Of a stretch of DNA of 64,000 bases, positions 35,724 to 44,375 are shown piece by piece. This DNA comes from Evansella sp. AB-P1 (GTDB lineage Bacteria > Bacillota > Bacilli > Bacillales > Salisediminibacteriaceae), in assembly GCF_029688925.1 (NCBI RefSeq), contig NZ_JARUKY010000007.1:166943-230942 (forward strand), read 5' to 3'. A model generated the notes under the pieces. That model searched no databases and was not told the origin of the DNA. It saw only the letters and a list, made by a program, of their open reading frames with translations. The first letter of the stretch is position 1; each line of letters starts with the position of its first letter. A program made the position numbers and the translations under genes.

Positions 35724-36584
35724 TTATTCACCCTCCTGTTCCTTTTCTTGTTTTTCCTTTTTCTCTTCCTGTTTATCCTGTTCTGAATGTTCATTATCTT
35801 CATCTACAATTTCAACCTGCTTATCTTCATGTTTCTTATTTTCTTTCTTTTCAGCCTTCTCTTCTAATTCTTGATCAGCTTCTGTCTCTTTATTTTCCTC
35901 TTTCTTATTCTGTTCTTCTTGCTTTTCATCTATCATTTGTTCATCATCTCTAGATTCTGAAGAAGTATCTACCTCTTCCTCTTTTTGTTCTTTACTTTCT
36001 GATGAATCATTCTGAGACTGTTCGATGTCTTCTTCAACCTCTATTGAATCAATCGTTTCAATACTACAAGTTACGTATACCTTTTCACTCCAAATTTCTG
36101 TTCTATTATCATAATCATGATTGTACCCTTTACGTTGATACACCTTAAATTGGTAAATTCCATCTTCTTCAACTTCTAACATTAATTCTGTTACAGCCCC
36201 TTCATCAAGAGGATCAAATTCACCACTGTGTATGATCGTACCGTTTTGTTGAGGGTCTCCATCTTCAACAAAATATACTTCATATTCCGTTTCACCTGTC
36301 ATGTCTGCTCCAACATTTTTTAATAAAGTGATAATAATAGGATTACATTCGTTAATTTGCTGGTCATCTTCATTGATAAAGTCTAAATTACTTTTATCCC
36401 ACCAATACTCAGCTGAAGAAATAATTGTTTTTGTTTCTGAGTAATTACTATAATATGCTTCTGTTCCGGAGGTTAATAACGACATGGATACTACTAGTGC
36501 ATACCAAATGATTAATAATTTGGTGCAGATAACTAACTTGCTGTACTTTCTTCGATACATTTTGAATCGTGAACTTCTCACCAT
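35724..36584 (-). CDS. tapA: TapA-like amyloid fibre assembly and anchoring protein
   Basis: A 286-residue secreted protein. The signal segment at about 16-42 ends in SGTEAYYSNY. The globular part (45-175) matches B. subtilis TapA: WWDKSNLDF, a Cys in NECNPIIITLLKNVGADMTG, DGIYQFKVYQRKGYNHD and EIWSEKVYVTC. The last hundred residues are almost wholly Glu, Lys, Gln and Asp, a longer charged tail than usual. AGAGGAGG precedes the ATG. TapA helps start and anchor TasA fibres in the biofilm matrix. It is followed by sipW. Confidence 0.86.
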   Translation of the reverse strand: MVRSSRFKMYRRKYSKLVICTKLLIIWYALVVSMSLLTSGTEAYYSNYSETKTIISSAEYWWDKSNLDFINEDDQQINECNPIIITLLKNVGADMTGETEYEVYFVEDGDPQQNGTIIHSGEFDPLDEGAVTELMLEVEEDGIYQFKVYQRKGYNHDYDNRTEIWSEKVYVTCSIETIDSIEVEEDIEQSQNDSSESKEQKEEEVDTSSESRDDEQMIDEKQEEQNKKEENKETEADQELEEKAEKKENKKHEDKQVEIVDEDNEHSEQDKQEEKKEKQEKEQEGE

Positions 36585-36688
36585 TCATTCCTCCTCTATG
36601 TATACACCCCATAAATGGTTATATTTATTTACTTTCTATCATAAATGTACAAAAAATTTTGTGTATTTATGATAAAAAATAAATAGGT

Positions 36689-36715
36689 GGAAAGGTGAGT
36701 AAAACTCACCTTTCC
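36689..36715 (-). terminator. Hairpin between tasA and tapA
   Basis: A perfect 12-bp stem (GGAAAGGTGAGT with ACTCACCTTTCC) and a 3-nt loop, 14 nt past the tasA stop. The following minus-strand sequence is A/T-rich but not an uninterrupted T run, so it may be a partial terminator or mRNA stabiliser that lets tasA be expressed above tapA-sipW. Confidence 0.65.
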
Positions 36716-36728
36716 TTTTAAAACTAAT

Positions 36729-37412
36729 TTATCTTTCTTCACCATCAGTTTGGAATCCTTCAAACGTCCAAGTAAGATCTAAATTTAAACCTTGAAGCTC
36801 ATTTTGTCTTTCACCAGTATCATTGAATCGGAACTGAACATCGAAGTCAGCTGTGTCACCAGCAGCAATACCAGTTACTTCTTCAGGAATATCTTCATAT
36901 TGAGGCGGTCCAACCCATCCAATAATTGGAAGCCAGATTACACCTGGTTGTGTCATAACAGTTTCAATATCAATTTTTGTAGCTAAGTCTTCTGGTGTTA
37001 AATTAGCTAAATCATATAAAGATACTTCAAATAACACTTCGTAATCTTCATCACCAGTTGTGTTATTCAAAAACTGTACATAAAGCTGTTCAGCATATGC
37101 ATCAGCAAGTCCAGGTACTACTACGTCTCCATCTTCATCTCTTACTGTGTATTCTGTGTTAAGGTCTACATATTTAATGTCTAAAGAACCATTATTTTGA
37201 AGTTCAAAGCTTCTTGGCATCCAATCACCGGGTTTAATGTTTTCCATTGGAACTTGGACAGTTGGATCTACTTCTAAGTCAATTGTCCCTGAAGCAAATG
37301 TGTTCGTTTGTACAGCTTGATCACTAAAATAGGCGAATGTTCCTCCTCCAATTAACGCTAATCCTAATGTGGCTGACATAATTCCCATTCCAAGTTTCTT
37401 CTTAATACTCAA
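36729..37412 (-). CDS. tasA: TasA/camelysin family matrix fibre protein
   Basis: Major fibre subunit of the extracellular matrix, 227 residues. The signal peptide KKKLGMGIMSATLGLALIGG GTFA is almost identical in style to TasA and is followed by YFSDQAVQTNTFASGTIDLEVDP, the typical start of mature TasA/CalY. NIKPGDWMPRSFELQNNGSLDIKYVDL near 58-84 and a C-terminal QFRFNDTGERQNELQG segment complete the fold. The start is TTG after AAAGGGAGG. Unlike in B. subtilis (tapA-sipW-tasA), tasA is first and tapA-sipW follow. SinR-like motifs occur upstream. Confidence 0.92.
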   Translation of the reverse strand: MSIKKKLGMGIMSATLGLALIGGGTFAYFSDQAVQTNTFASGTIDLEVDPTVQVPMENIKPGDWMPRSFELQNNGSLDIKYVDLNTEYTVRDEDGDVVVPGLADAYAEQLYVQFLNNTTGDEDYEVLFEVSLYDLANLTPEDLATKIDIETVMTQPGVIWLPIIGWVGPPQYEDIPEEVTGIAAGDTADFDVQFRFNDTGERQNELQGLNLDLTWTFEGFQTDGEER

Positions 37413-37572
37413 AATAATTCCTCCCTTTCACCCTTAACGGGTATGTATTTTATGTGAACCTTTGCTACTGCAAAGATATCAACCAAAAAGAATCTAATGG
37501 AGCAAATATCCTTGTTGTATTTTTAAAATTTGTTAGGTCTTTTAAAAAATTCCAATGTTTTCAAATCTTTAT

Positions 37573-37780
37573 AAAGAACAAAACAAAGGTATTTATTCGT
37601 TTTATCGAACTAACAAGTTCAGTATAAGAAAAATAAAACATGATGAAAACCTTCATTTTTTCGTTAAATTCCATATTAAGAACAAAAATACTCTAAATAT
37701 CTTCAAATACCTTATGATATCTTAGAATTTCACTTTTTATTCTCTATAAAGAATTCACTTTCAGGCCCTTCCTGTTCTTT
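37573..37780. promoter_or_regulatory. Candidate SinR-type operators upstream of tasA
   Basis: The 440-bp leader contains GTTCTTT on the minus strand (37573-37579), GTTCTTT on the plus strand (37774-37780), and a perfect inverted repeat GAACT-AACA-AGTTC (37607-37620). GTTCTYT is the SinR box described for the B. subtilis tapA and eps promoters. Spacing is irregular and the region is AT-rich, so chance matches are possible. Confidence 0.35.
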
Positions 37781-37853
37781 TAAACGAACAAAAAAATGAT
37801 TGATCAAACATTTGTTTGATAGTATGCAAATGAAAATAACACCTTTATATACC

Positions 37854-37890
37854 AAAAAAACAGGACATTCATGAAGAATGTCCTGTTTTT
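37854..37890. terminator. Terminator after the phosphatase gene
   Basis: CAGGACATTC pairs perfectly with GAATGTCCTG around a 5-nt loop, with A and T runs on the two sides, 13 nt from the phosphatase stop. Confidence 0.9.
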
Positions 37891-37903
37891 CGTGTATTCT
37901 GTT

Positions 37904-38371
37904 TTACATTTTACTCTTAACGTACTCAAGTAACTTATCACAGCCATCAGCTACTAAATCATATACTTCATCAAAATCTCCAGTAAAATACGGATCAGGC
38001 ACATCCTGGATCCCTTTGGAAGGTGTAAAATCTAATAAACGTAAAATCTCACCTGTATTCGTTGCCATTCCTTTTAATTTATTTAAATTCCCTAAATTTG
38101 AAGCATCCATTGCAATAATATAATCATACTCTGTTAAATCTTTTGACTCCACTTGTCTCGCAATAATCCCTTCATGTCTCACATTATTTTCCTCTAAAAT
38201 AGCTAATGTACCTTCATGGGGGCGATTGCCTATATGCCAACTTCCAGTACCAGCGGAATCAACTATAATTTCATTTTCTAAACCAGCCTCTTTTACTTTT
38301 TGACGAAAAATTGCTTCCGCCATTGGAGACCGACATATATTCCCTAAACATACGAACAAAACTTTAATCAC
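37904..38371 (-). CDS. yfkJ: Low-molecular-weight protein tyrosine phosphatase
   Basis: A small phosphatase of 155 residues. The active-site P-loop VCLGNICRSPMAE lies near 7-19, with the nucleophile Cys8 and Arg14, and the acid DPYFTGDFDEVYDLV lies near 121-135. The start is GTG at 38371, after AAAGGGGAGA; ten extra codons upstream lack a site. YfkJ-type enzymes act on phosphotyrosine and have been linked to stress resistance in B. subtilis; the assignment among YfkJ and YwlE-like proteins is by the sequence pattern only. Confidence 0.88.
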   Translation of the reverse strand: MIKVLFVCLGNICRSPMAEAIFRQKVKEAGLENEIIVDSAGTGSWHIGNRPHEGTLAILEENNVRHEGIIARQVESKDLTEYDYIIAMDASNLGNLNKLKGMATNTGEILRLLDFTPSKGIQDVPDPYFTGDFDEVYDLVADGCDKLLEYVKSKM

Positions 38372-38608
38372 ACAACTTCTCCCCTTTAAACACTTTCTCA
38401 TTTTTCACATTTATTATAGCCTATGATACAACGAAATTAACACAAAAAATAGCTTATTATACGAATATAAGTTGTGTACTGCCTCAATAATTATACTGAG
38501 TTCTGTACTTATCTTGTATGCCAAGTGAATACACGACCTTCTTTCTTGTCTCTATCCCATTTAATGGATACGCCTGAGTCCTCCCCCTTCGTTGTAAAAC
38601 ATAACTTT

Positions 38609-40678
38609 TTATCCAGCTAACATGTTATTCACAAACGTTTCAAATATATTTTCTTGTATATAATACGTTCCATCATATAGCCAGTAGTCGTTTTCATATA
38701 TAATAATCATCCGATTTAGATCGTTATCTAGTTTAATTTCAATTTTATCCATTTCCTTCAAAATCTCAATATTATTCCCGTTTACCTGTTCGCTTTCAAA
38801 ATCGAAAAGCCTTAAGAGGGAATCATTCCGATAATTCCAGTTATCCATTATCACTTCGTTATCATACTCGGGAAGTGTTACGCTTAGTTCATATGAGTCG
38901 AAGATCCCTCTCCGTTCAAACATGTCTCGATAATTTGCTTGGAGTAATTCGTATACTGCACTATCTATTTGAAAGCTTTTTGAAAGGAATCCGTCCATCC
39001 AAATCCATATTTCCTTATCCTCATATAACTCAATATTTAGGATAGAATCTACTAAAATACTGGCACCTGGGTATGGAAAGCCATAAAACTGAGAATCATG
39101 TTCCTCTGCTAATGAAAAAGACTCCTCAAGAAGCTCTCTCTCCTCATTAGTCAGTTCAACTTCCTGATCATGATCTGAAAAACGAAGAACATAATCATTT
39201 CCGTGTAGCTGCATAGTCTTTAGATCGTCTAAGGTAGCAAAGGTTAATGACAATAAGTCGGTATAAGTTTGCTCTCCAATTACCTCATAGTAGTAGTCAT
39301 CTATCATGATTATATTCACACTCTCATACAGCTTATAGATCGAATCATTATAATGAAATTCTATAATTGGATCTTCTTGAACTCCTTCAATCGTTGCTAC
39401 TTCTATCATTAATTGTTCATTTGTTAATATATCTTTTAGATCTTCGTTCATATTCCCTTCAAAGGTCATGACATTACCTATCGTTGCTATGATCTTTTCC
39501 TCTTGTTTACTATTATCTTCTAGCCAATCAATCATGTTAAAGCGAATATTTGAAAGCATTCCTTCGAAAATCACTTCATTATTCAACATAATTTTTACTT
39601 CCTCATCACTAATCTGGAGCAACTCTGGATTCCATAAAATATTCATTCCAACACCATGAGCAATTAACTTTTTCATACTTTCTTCCTTTATCTTTTCATT
39701 TTGTTCATTAACCTCCTCCATGTCCCCTTCTAAATAAATAATCGTTTGCTCCTCATTTCTTTCAACATAGTTAAAAGAAAGCATAGACAAATTGACCATT
39801 AGCTCCTGGTCACCATCAGGGGCTCTATGCTCAGAGAAAAAGGCATCGAACAATTCCTCTTCACTTTCATGTACATGTATTTCCTGTGCTAGAAATATAC
39901 TTTTATCTGTTGTGACAGGAAAGAAAAAACGGTTTGATTGAATCTGACGGTTTTCTAAATGAAAATCTTCCCCAGAATGGTAAAAGGGAACTCCGTCACC
40001 ATAGGCGGTGTAATGATCTGCTTGCCAACGAAAGTTTGCAGCAAAAGCATCTACACTAAACACCCCCATTCTTACACCTGTAGAACCTCTAAATTCAAGT
40101 AATCCTTCTTCATAAAAGTCTAATTGAAGATGATCATCTATTACACGAAAGTCTTCCATATGGAGACCCGACCATGCAGTTCTTAATCCATAGGTGAAAA
40201 TAAATTCCTGATTCATCTCTTCTGTTGCATTAAAATTAATCTGCTGTACCACATCTATGTTAACATTTGGAACGCTTCCTTGAATTAAATACCGATACCT
40301 TTCATCCGTTAGTCCTATGGAATAATATTCATTCGTTTCATCATACGTACCATTATAAGTAAGGAAATGATCGTTTTTTTCAGGGAGATTCTCATCAATT
40401 TCTTCACGTTCTCGATCTAAAATAGGAAGGGAATTTTCTGGTGATAAGCTTCTTTCCTCTTGCGTAATTAAAGAGTAGCCTACGAAAACAAACATAAGAA
40501 ATAAGGCAATACTAGCTGCGTATAAATAAGAGACCTTTCCTTTTTTCTTACTCCCTATGTCATGGATATCATTCATGACTTTCGAATGCACATGGTGCTG
40601 ACGTTCATTTTTCCACACGATGTCATTGTCTAATTTCTTTATGTCATGATCTTTTAGCTGTCTTTGAAATGGCTTCAT
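38609..40678 (-). CDS. Large membrane-anchored protein, probable anti-sigma partner
   Basis: A protein of 689 residues that I do not recognise as a named family. A cytoplasmic N-terminal part (1-50, KPFQRQLKDHDIKKLDNDIVWKN) precedes one membrane segment (about 51-67, YLYAASIALFLMFVFVGY). A large, acidic, beta-rich extracytoplasmic region follows, about 600 residues, poor in Cys. It overlaps the sigma gene upstream by 35 nt, the typical arrangement of ECF sigma and anti-sigma pairs. The size is far above that of usual anti-sigma factors. No RBS typical of a strong gene was relied on; coupling by overlap is likely. Confidence 0.7.
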   Translation of the reverse strand: MKPFQRQLKDHDIKKLDNDIVWKNERQHHVHSKVMNDIHDIGSKKKGKVSYLYAASIALFLMFVFVGYSLITQEERSLSPENSLPILDREREEIDENLPEKNDHFLTYNGTYDETNEYYSIGLTDERYRYLIQGSVPNVNIDVVQQINFNATEEMNQEFIFTYGLRTAWSGLHMEDFRVIDDHLQLDFYEEGLLEFRGSTGVRMGVFSVDAFAANFRWQADHYTAYGDGVPFYHSGEDFHLENRQIQSNRFFFPVTTDKSIFLAQEIHVHESEEELFDAFFSEHRAPDGDQELMVNLSMLSFNYVERNEEQTIIYLEGDMEEVNEQNEKIKEESMKKLIAHGVGMNILWNPELLQISDEEVKIMLNNEVIFEGMLSNIRFNMIDWLEDNSKQEEKIIATIGNVMTFEGNMNEDLKDILTNEQLMIEVATIEGVQEDPIIEFHYNDSIYKLYESVNIIMIDDYYYEVIGEQTYTDLLSLTFATLDDLKTMQLHGNDYVLRFSDHDQEVELTNEERELLEESFSLAEEHDSQFYGFPYPGASILVDSILNIELYEDKEIWIWMDGFLSKSFQIDSAVYELLQANYRDMFERRGIFDSYELSVTLPEYDNEVIMDNWNYRNDSLLRLFDFESEQVNGNNIEILKEMDKIEIKLDNDLNRMIIIYENDYWLYDGTYYIQENIFETFVNNMLAG

Positions 40679-41204
40679 TTGAATTCCCCCCTTTATTTAG
40701 CTCCTTCTCTAAAGCTACCATTGCTCTCGATAATGTGGACTTCACTTTACTCTCTGACCAATTTAAGATTTCACCAGCTTCACGAGTGGAGAATTCTTTC
40801 ATTTTCCTTAAAATAATAATCTTACGATAAGAGTATTTAAGATTACTAATGGCATCATATAATTCCTTTGATTCTTCCTTTATTTCAACAATGTCTTCAG
40901 GTAAAGGATTTTTATCTACTGAGTACGAACCAAAAAAATCTTTAAATAATACAATCGGTTTGTTCCTTCTTAAATAATCTACCGTTACGTTATGAGCTAC
41001 TGAAAAGAGCCACGTCTTCGGTGTTGATGTCCCTTTAAATGACTCATAGTGCTTATACGCCTTCACAAAGGTTTCTTGGGTTAAATCCTCCGCTTGCTGG
41101 TAGTCTCGAACTATTAGTAAAATAAATTTTAATATGGCATCACTATGTGTAAAATACCAATCGGAAATCTCCTCTTTTTTTCTATCATGAGACATGTCGG
41201 GCAT
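40644..41204 (-). CDS. ECF-type RNA polymerase sigma factor
   Basis: About 186 residues with sigma region 2 (FILLIVRDYQQAEDLTQETFVKAYKHYESFKG, then TPKTWLFSVAHNVTVDYLRRNKP) and region 4 (KYSYRKIIILRKMKEFSTREAGEILNWSESKVKSTLSRA). It has only two domains, which makes it an ECF sigma. I placed the start at the ATG at 41204, 6 nt after GAGGGGGG; the frame is open for 44 more codons upstream, without support. It probably responds to an envelope signal through the membrane protein encoded directly downstream. No autoregulatory promoter was convincing. Confidence 0.87.
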   Translation of the reverse strand: MPDMSHDRKKEEISDWYFTHSDAILKFILLIVRDYQQAEDLTQETFVKAYKHYESFKGTSTPKTWLFSVAHNVTVDYLRRNKPIVLFKDFFGSYSVDKNPLPEDIVEIKEESKELYDAISNLKYSYRKIIILRKMKEFSTREAGEILNWSESKVKSTLSRAMVALEKELNKGGNSNEAISKTAKRS

Positions 41205-41377
41205 CACCATCCCCCCTCTTCTAGGACGTATTCTATATTGAGACGCAATGTGCTTAGTGTTCGTCGCAGTTTTCTTTAAACTTTTTGTGTAGGGTATTAC
41301 TACTATTTCTCGTATGGGTGTTACCACCCCTTCCAAACTGCAGACCTTTTTTCCAAAGAATCTTCACACTCGAAAAT

Positions 41378-41650
41378 AAGAAAAGCGCAAGGCGCCCCAA
41401 TTACGCCTAAGTATAGCCTACGTCCTGTAGGCAACGGCGTAATATCCACATCCTGTCTCATCACCGATATGCAAATGTTCTGGCCGATAAAAAGTGCGAT
41501 CTTATATTTTTAATCCGGGCAGGTTATTTGACCTCGAGCCGATAGCGCCTCAATTTAACCTAAGAACGCCCACGTCCTGTGGGCAAAGGTTAAATCATCG
41601 ACATCCTGTCTCCTAGACAACGTTAGAAAAAAATTTATAAATTACCTTTG
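41378..41650 (+). repeat. Dispersed repeat, GTCCT-hairpin family A, long copy 2
   Basis: Full-length match to 10141-10415, from AAGAAAAGCGCAAG to AAATTACCTTTG. It contains two hairpin modules (see 41401-41594). It lies upstream of the ECF sigma gene and downstream of the small gene at 41732. Confidence 0.87.
41401..41594 (+). ncRNA. Two Bacillaceae-1-like nested hairpin modules (orientation unproven)
   Basis: Module 1: outer stem TTACGCC (41401-41407)/GGCGTAA (41436-41442), linker with CTAAG or TAAG, inner stem GCCTAC/GTAGGC around loop GTCCT. Module 2: outer stem TTTAACC (41554-41560)/GGTTAAA (41588-41594), inner stem GCCCAC/GTGGGC, loop GTCCT. Both stems differ between the modules by compensating changes, while loop and linkers are kept. 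An ATCCT loop on a short stem follows each. Confidence 0.45.
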
Positions 41651-41652
41651 CA

Positions 41653-41690
41653 CAAAAAAACATGATTTCCCGAAGAAAATCATGTTTTTC
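41653..41690 (-). terminator. Terminator after the 41732 gene
   Basis: AAACATGATTT pairs with AAATCATGTTT around an 8-nt loop, with a T run on the minus strand, 42 nt past the stop. Confidence 0.8.
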
Positions 41691-41731
41691 CCTACATCAA
41701 TCTATCTTTACCTTGTAATGAAGAAGTAAGA

Positions 41732-42043
41732 TTATTTTAAAGCGGCTGTAAGTGAAGCACAGTCTTTTAAAAGATGACCATAGTTACTTTGAATATCTTT
41801 AATAATTTCATCTAAAGATGAAAATTGTTCACCTACTTGATACTTTTTTACACTTGTTAATGAATCATCCATGCATCCAGTTAAAATTTGTACCACTTCT
41901 TCTGGGTCACATTCGATTGTTTCTACATTCTTTCCTTCACAGTGACAATCTACATTATCAAATCGTTCATAAACAACAACAACATCGTCCCCTGTTTCTT
42001 CGATCATCAATTCTCTCGTCTCTACTAAGTCTTTAACGATCAT
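41732..42043 (-). CDS. Small protein of unknown function
   Basis: A soluble acidic protein of 103 residues. It starts with MIVKDLVETRELMIEETGDDVVVVYERFDNVDCHCEGKN, with a CxC pair at about 33-35 and further single cysteines, and ends in a helical part (SSLDEIIKDIQSNYGHLLKDCASLTAALK). AAGGAG sits upstream of the ATG, and a terminator follows, so it is a real transcription unit. I do not recognise a family. Confidence 0.65.
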   Translation of the reverse strand: MIVKDLVETRELMIEETGDDVVVVYERFDNVDCHCEGKNVETIECDPEEVVQILTGCMDDSLTSVKKYQVGEQFSSLDEIIKDIQSNYGHLLKDCASLTAALK

Positions 42044-42244
42044 GACAAACGCTCCTTCTTAGTAATAAATTATTTTGTGAAATTAATCACGTAATTTACT
42101 AATTACAGCACTAACTATACACCTTCTCAAGACTTTTTTGACACCTGAATTGTGACTATTGTTTTACAGTTATCCGTAGCAAAAATCCTGAAAAACCTTT
42201 TATTTCTTTCTCACTTGTTTCACCGTCACTTTTCAGATAAAATA

Positions 42245-42256
42245 GAACATGTGTTC
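42245..42256. promoter_or_regulatory. LexA (DinR) box upstream of the yolD-like gene
   Basis: GAACATGTGTTC is a perfect palindrome of the Bacillus LexA type GAAC-N4-GTTC, 48 nt before the yolD-like ATG. It implies SOS control. Confidence 0.8.
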
Positions 42257-42303
42257 TCAAAAAGATACTGACATGTGTAGAAATAACGTGAGGTGACATA
42301 TCA

Positions 42304-42654
42304 ATGAATCGTGATCGCGGAGTTATAAAATGGACTTCCATGATGCTTCCTGAGCACGTCCAACAATTAAAGGAAATGGCTAAAAAGCACGAAAAAAAAT
42401 CAACTCCACATTTTGATGGACAACAGCTCGAAGAATGGAGCAGACTTTTAGCAAAAGCATATCATCATGAAATGATTTTATCCGTAACAACCATTAAGGA
42501 TGGAATCGAGGAGAATGTTGAAGGATTTGTGCACCGAATCGATCAACTACACCGAACGATTACCCTTTTAAATCTAGCTCATGAAAAAACAACCCTTTCC
42601 CTTCATGACATTACGGAAATCAATGTAGCATCAGAATTTGAGTATGACGAATAG
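42304..42654 (+). CDS. YolD-like protein
   Basis: A 116-residue YolD-family protein. It has RGVIKWTSMMLPEHVQQLKEM near the N-terminus, which is the family signature, and a C-terminal beta part with ITLLNLAHEKTTLSLHDITEINV. YolD proteins are small partners of UvrX-type polymerases in B. subtilis (yqjX-yqjW, yolD-uvrX). GAGGTG precedes the ATG. Here the gene converges on the polymerase gene instead of preceding it, but both carry LexA boxes. Confidence 0.87.
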   Translation: MNRDRGVIKWTSMMLPEHVQQLKEMAKKHEKKSTPHFDGQQLEEWSRLLAKAYHHEMILSVTTIKDGIEENVEGFVHRIDQLHRTITLLNLAHEKTTLSLHDITEINVASEFEYDE

Positions 42655-42685
42655 GAGCTCCTAAATAAGGGGGCTCCTCCTTTTA
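42654..42685. terminator. Terminator between yolD-like and uvrX-like genes
   Basis: GGAGCTCC pairs with GGGGCTCC (one G-T) around TAAATAA(G) and is followed by TCCTTTTATT. It starts on the yolD-like stop codon. Confidence 0.65.
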
Positions 42686-42722
42686 TTACTTTTTCATTTT
42701 TTTCACCACAAATGATGACTAA

Positions 42723-43991
42723 TTATTTCTTATGTCCTCCTACGAGAGTATTGCGGTGTCTTGCTGTTCCTCCTTCTGCATAGGAGACTGCTCGCAATAT
42801 GGCATTAGTCCCATATTTGTTACGAATATTATCCATGACATAGCCTAGCTCTCGTTGCTTTGGACGACTTTCATCAAACAAATTTAGCTGCATGGATTCA
42901 TCACTATAAATGTTTGCAAGTGCTACAGAAATACGGCGAACAACGTTTCCATCATAATATTTATCAAAAATCTCCATGGAAGCTCTATAAATTTCCATCG
43001 TAATATTGGTAGGCTCTACCATCGTTAACTGACGGGAAAAGCCCCCGTGGCTAGCATTCTTACTATATCCAATTCCCAAACACACTGTTTGTCCTACCTT
43101 ATGAGCTTTTCGCGTTCGTGCCGCAACCTCCTCACACATTTCTAAAATGACCCGTTTAATTTTTACTGGATCATGATAATCCTCAAATAAAATTTGACTC
43201 TTTCCATAGCTAATTTGACCGCTTAATATAGGTGCACCTACCTCAGAAAAATCAATACCCCATGCGTGATAATAGAGCTGATTTCCCATGATGCCAAAGG
43301 CTTTTTCTAAGCTTTTTAATGGATAGCGTGCTAGGTGTCCAATTGTAAATATTCCCATACGGTGAAGTCGTTTCTCCACCTGTGAACCAATTCCCCACAT
43401 TTTTTGTAATGGCATAATGGGCCAAAGTTTCCTTTCCACATCATCATAAGTCCATTTGGCAATTCCTGAGCTCCTAGTTTTTGCTTCAATATCAAGACAT
43501 ACCTTTGACATCAACATGTTAGGTCCTATACCAATAGCACAGGAAAGGCCAAAGCGATTACGCAAATCTCTTTGGATTTTTTTCGCCAAATCCCACTCCG
43601 TTCCCCATAACCTTTCTGTTCCACGAATATCTAAAAAACTTTCATCTACACTGTACGTATGAATTGCTTCCAGTGGGACGTACTGATGAAACAGCTCTGT
43701 TACTTGAACAGATACAGATAGATAAGTAGCCATGGTTGCATTTACTAAATGGATTCTTGAGTCATCAGGAACTTCAAAAAGACGATTCCCTGTTTTTATA
43801 CCAAAATCTTTTTTTAATGCTGGAGTTGCTGCAAGAATTACACTCCCTTGACGATTTCGATCTCCCACAACCGCCAAATGACACCTTAAAGGGTCTAGTC
43901 CTAAGGAGACCGCTGCACAACTAGCGTAAAAACTTTTCATATCAATGCACAAAATGGTACGCTTCGGTAAAGAATCGTAGGATAATTCCAT
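42723..43991 (-). CDS. uvrX: Y-family DNA polymerase, UvrX/YqjW type
   Basis: A translesion polymerase of about 422 residues. Palm motifs are ILCIDMKSFYASCAAV near the N-terminus with the metal Asp, and YSVDESFLDI with the second metal Asp-Glu. A helix-hairpin-helix region (MWGIGSQVEKRLHRMGI) and a little-finger domain (SYGKSQILFEDY) follow. The KRTI-like start and the C-terminal MQLNLFDESRPKQRELGYVMDNIRNKYG match UvrX and YqjW rather than DinB/Pol IV. I chose the ATG at 43991 after GGGCGGG. A LexA box lies 19 nt upstream, so it should be induced by DNA damage. Confidence 0.9.
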   Translation of the reverse strand: MELSYDSLPKRTILCIDMKSFYASCAAVSLGLDPLRCHLAVVGDRNRQGSVILAATPALKKDFGIKTGNRLFEVPDDSRIHLVNATMATYLSVSVQVTELFHQYVPLEAIHTYSVDESFLDIRGTERLWGTEWDLAKKIQRDLRNRFGLSCAIGIGPNMLMSKVCLDIEAKTRSSGIAKWTYDDVERKLWPIMPLQKMWGIGSQVEKRLHRMGIFTIGHLARYPLKSLEKAFGIMGNQLYYHAWGIDFSEVGAPILSGQISYGKSQILFEDYHDPVKIKRVILEMCEEVAARTRKAHKVGQTVCLGIGYSKNASHGGFSRQLTMVEPTNITMEIYRASMEIFDKYYDGNVVRRISVALANIYSDESMQLNLFDESRPKQRELGYVMDNIRNKYGTNAILRAVSYAEGGTARHRNTLVGGHKK

Positions 43992-44009
43992 ATTCCCGCC
44001 CCCAAAAAA

Positions 44010-44021
44010 GAACATACGTTC
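44010..44021. promoter_or_regulatory. LexA (DinR) box upstream of uvrX
   Basis: GAACATACGTTC fits GAAC-N4-GTTC and lies 19 nt upstream of the polymerase start. Confidence 0.8.
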
Positions 44022-44375
44022 TATTTATGTAGGCTTATTATATGAAAAATATAGTCTTTGATCAACTGGAAATTAACTCCTTTTCAAATTGACTGAAAAT
44101 AAGTATTGGGTCAGGAGTGGAATGCAGCAGGATCATTGGCGCCTTCTATGTGCCTGCAAATTTGCTTTTTTCTTCCTATGTTCCTGTAAAAGCTGTTTAT
44201 CCTATTGCAGGAACAATGGCCGACTCTTTCTTTCATCTACCATGAAAATACGCGGTATAAAAGTTCAACGAAGTATAGACAAAAATGCTTATTTTCATCC
44301 CACATGGGGCAAGTTTCACTTCGCTTGCATAGAGGTCTATGTTAAAAGATACTTAGATAGCGTTTAAAATGAAAC
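44022..44375. other. Spacer between uvrX and gltC
   Basis: No gene or RNA is supported. An open frame at 44089-44367 has no ribosome site and an unnatural Cys/aromatic-rich composition. TTCCTG at 44178 and CAGGAA at 44208 form a weak inverted pair. Confidence 0.4.

Noticed and set aside
44089..44367. A 92-codon open frame on the plus strand between uvrX and gltC
   Set aside because: No ribosome site; Cys- and aromatic-rich composition typical of chance frames in AT-rich DNA.
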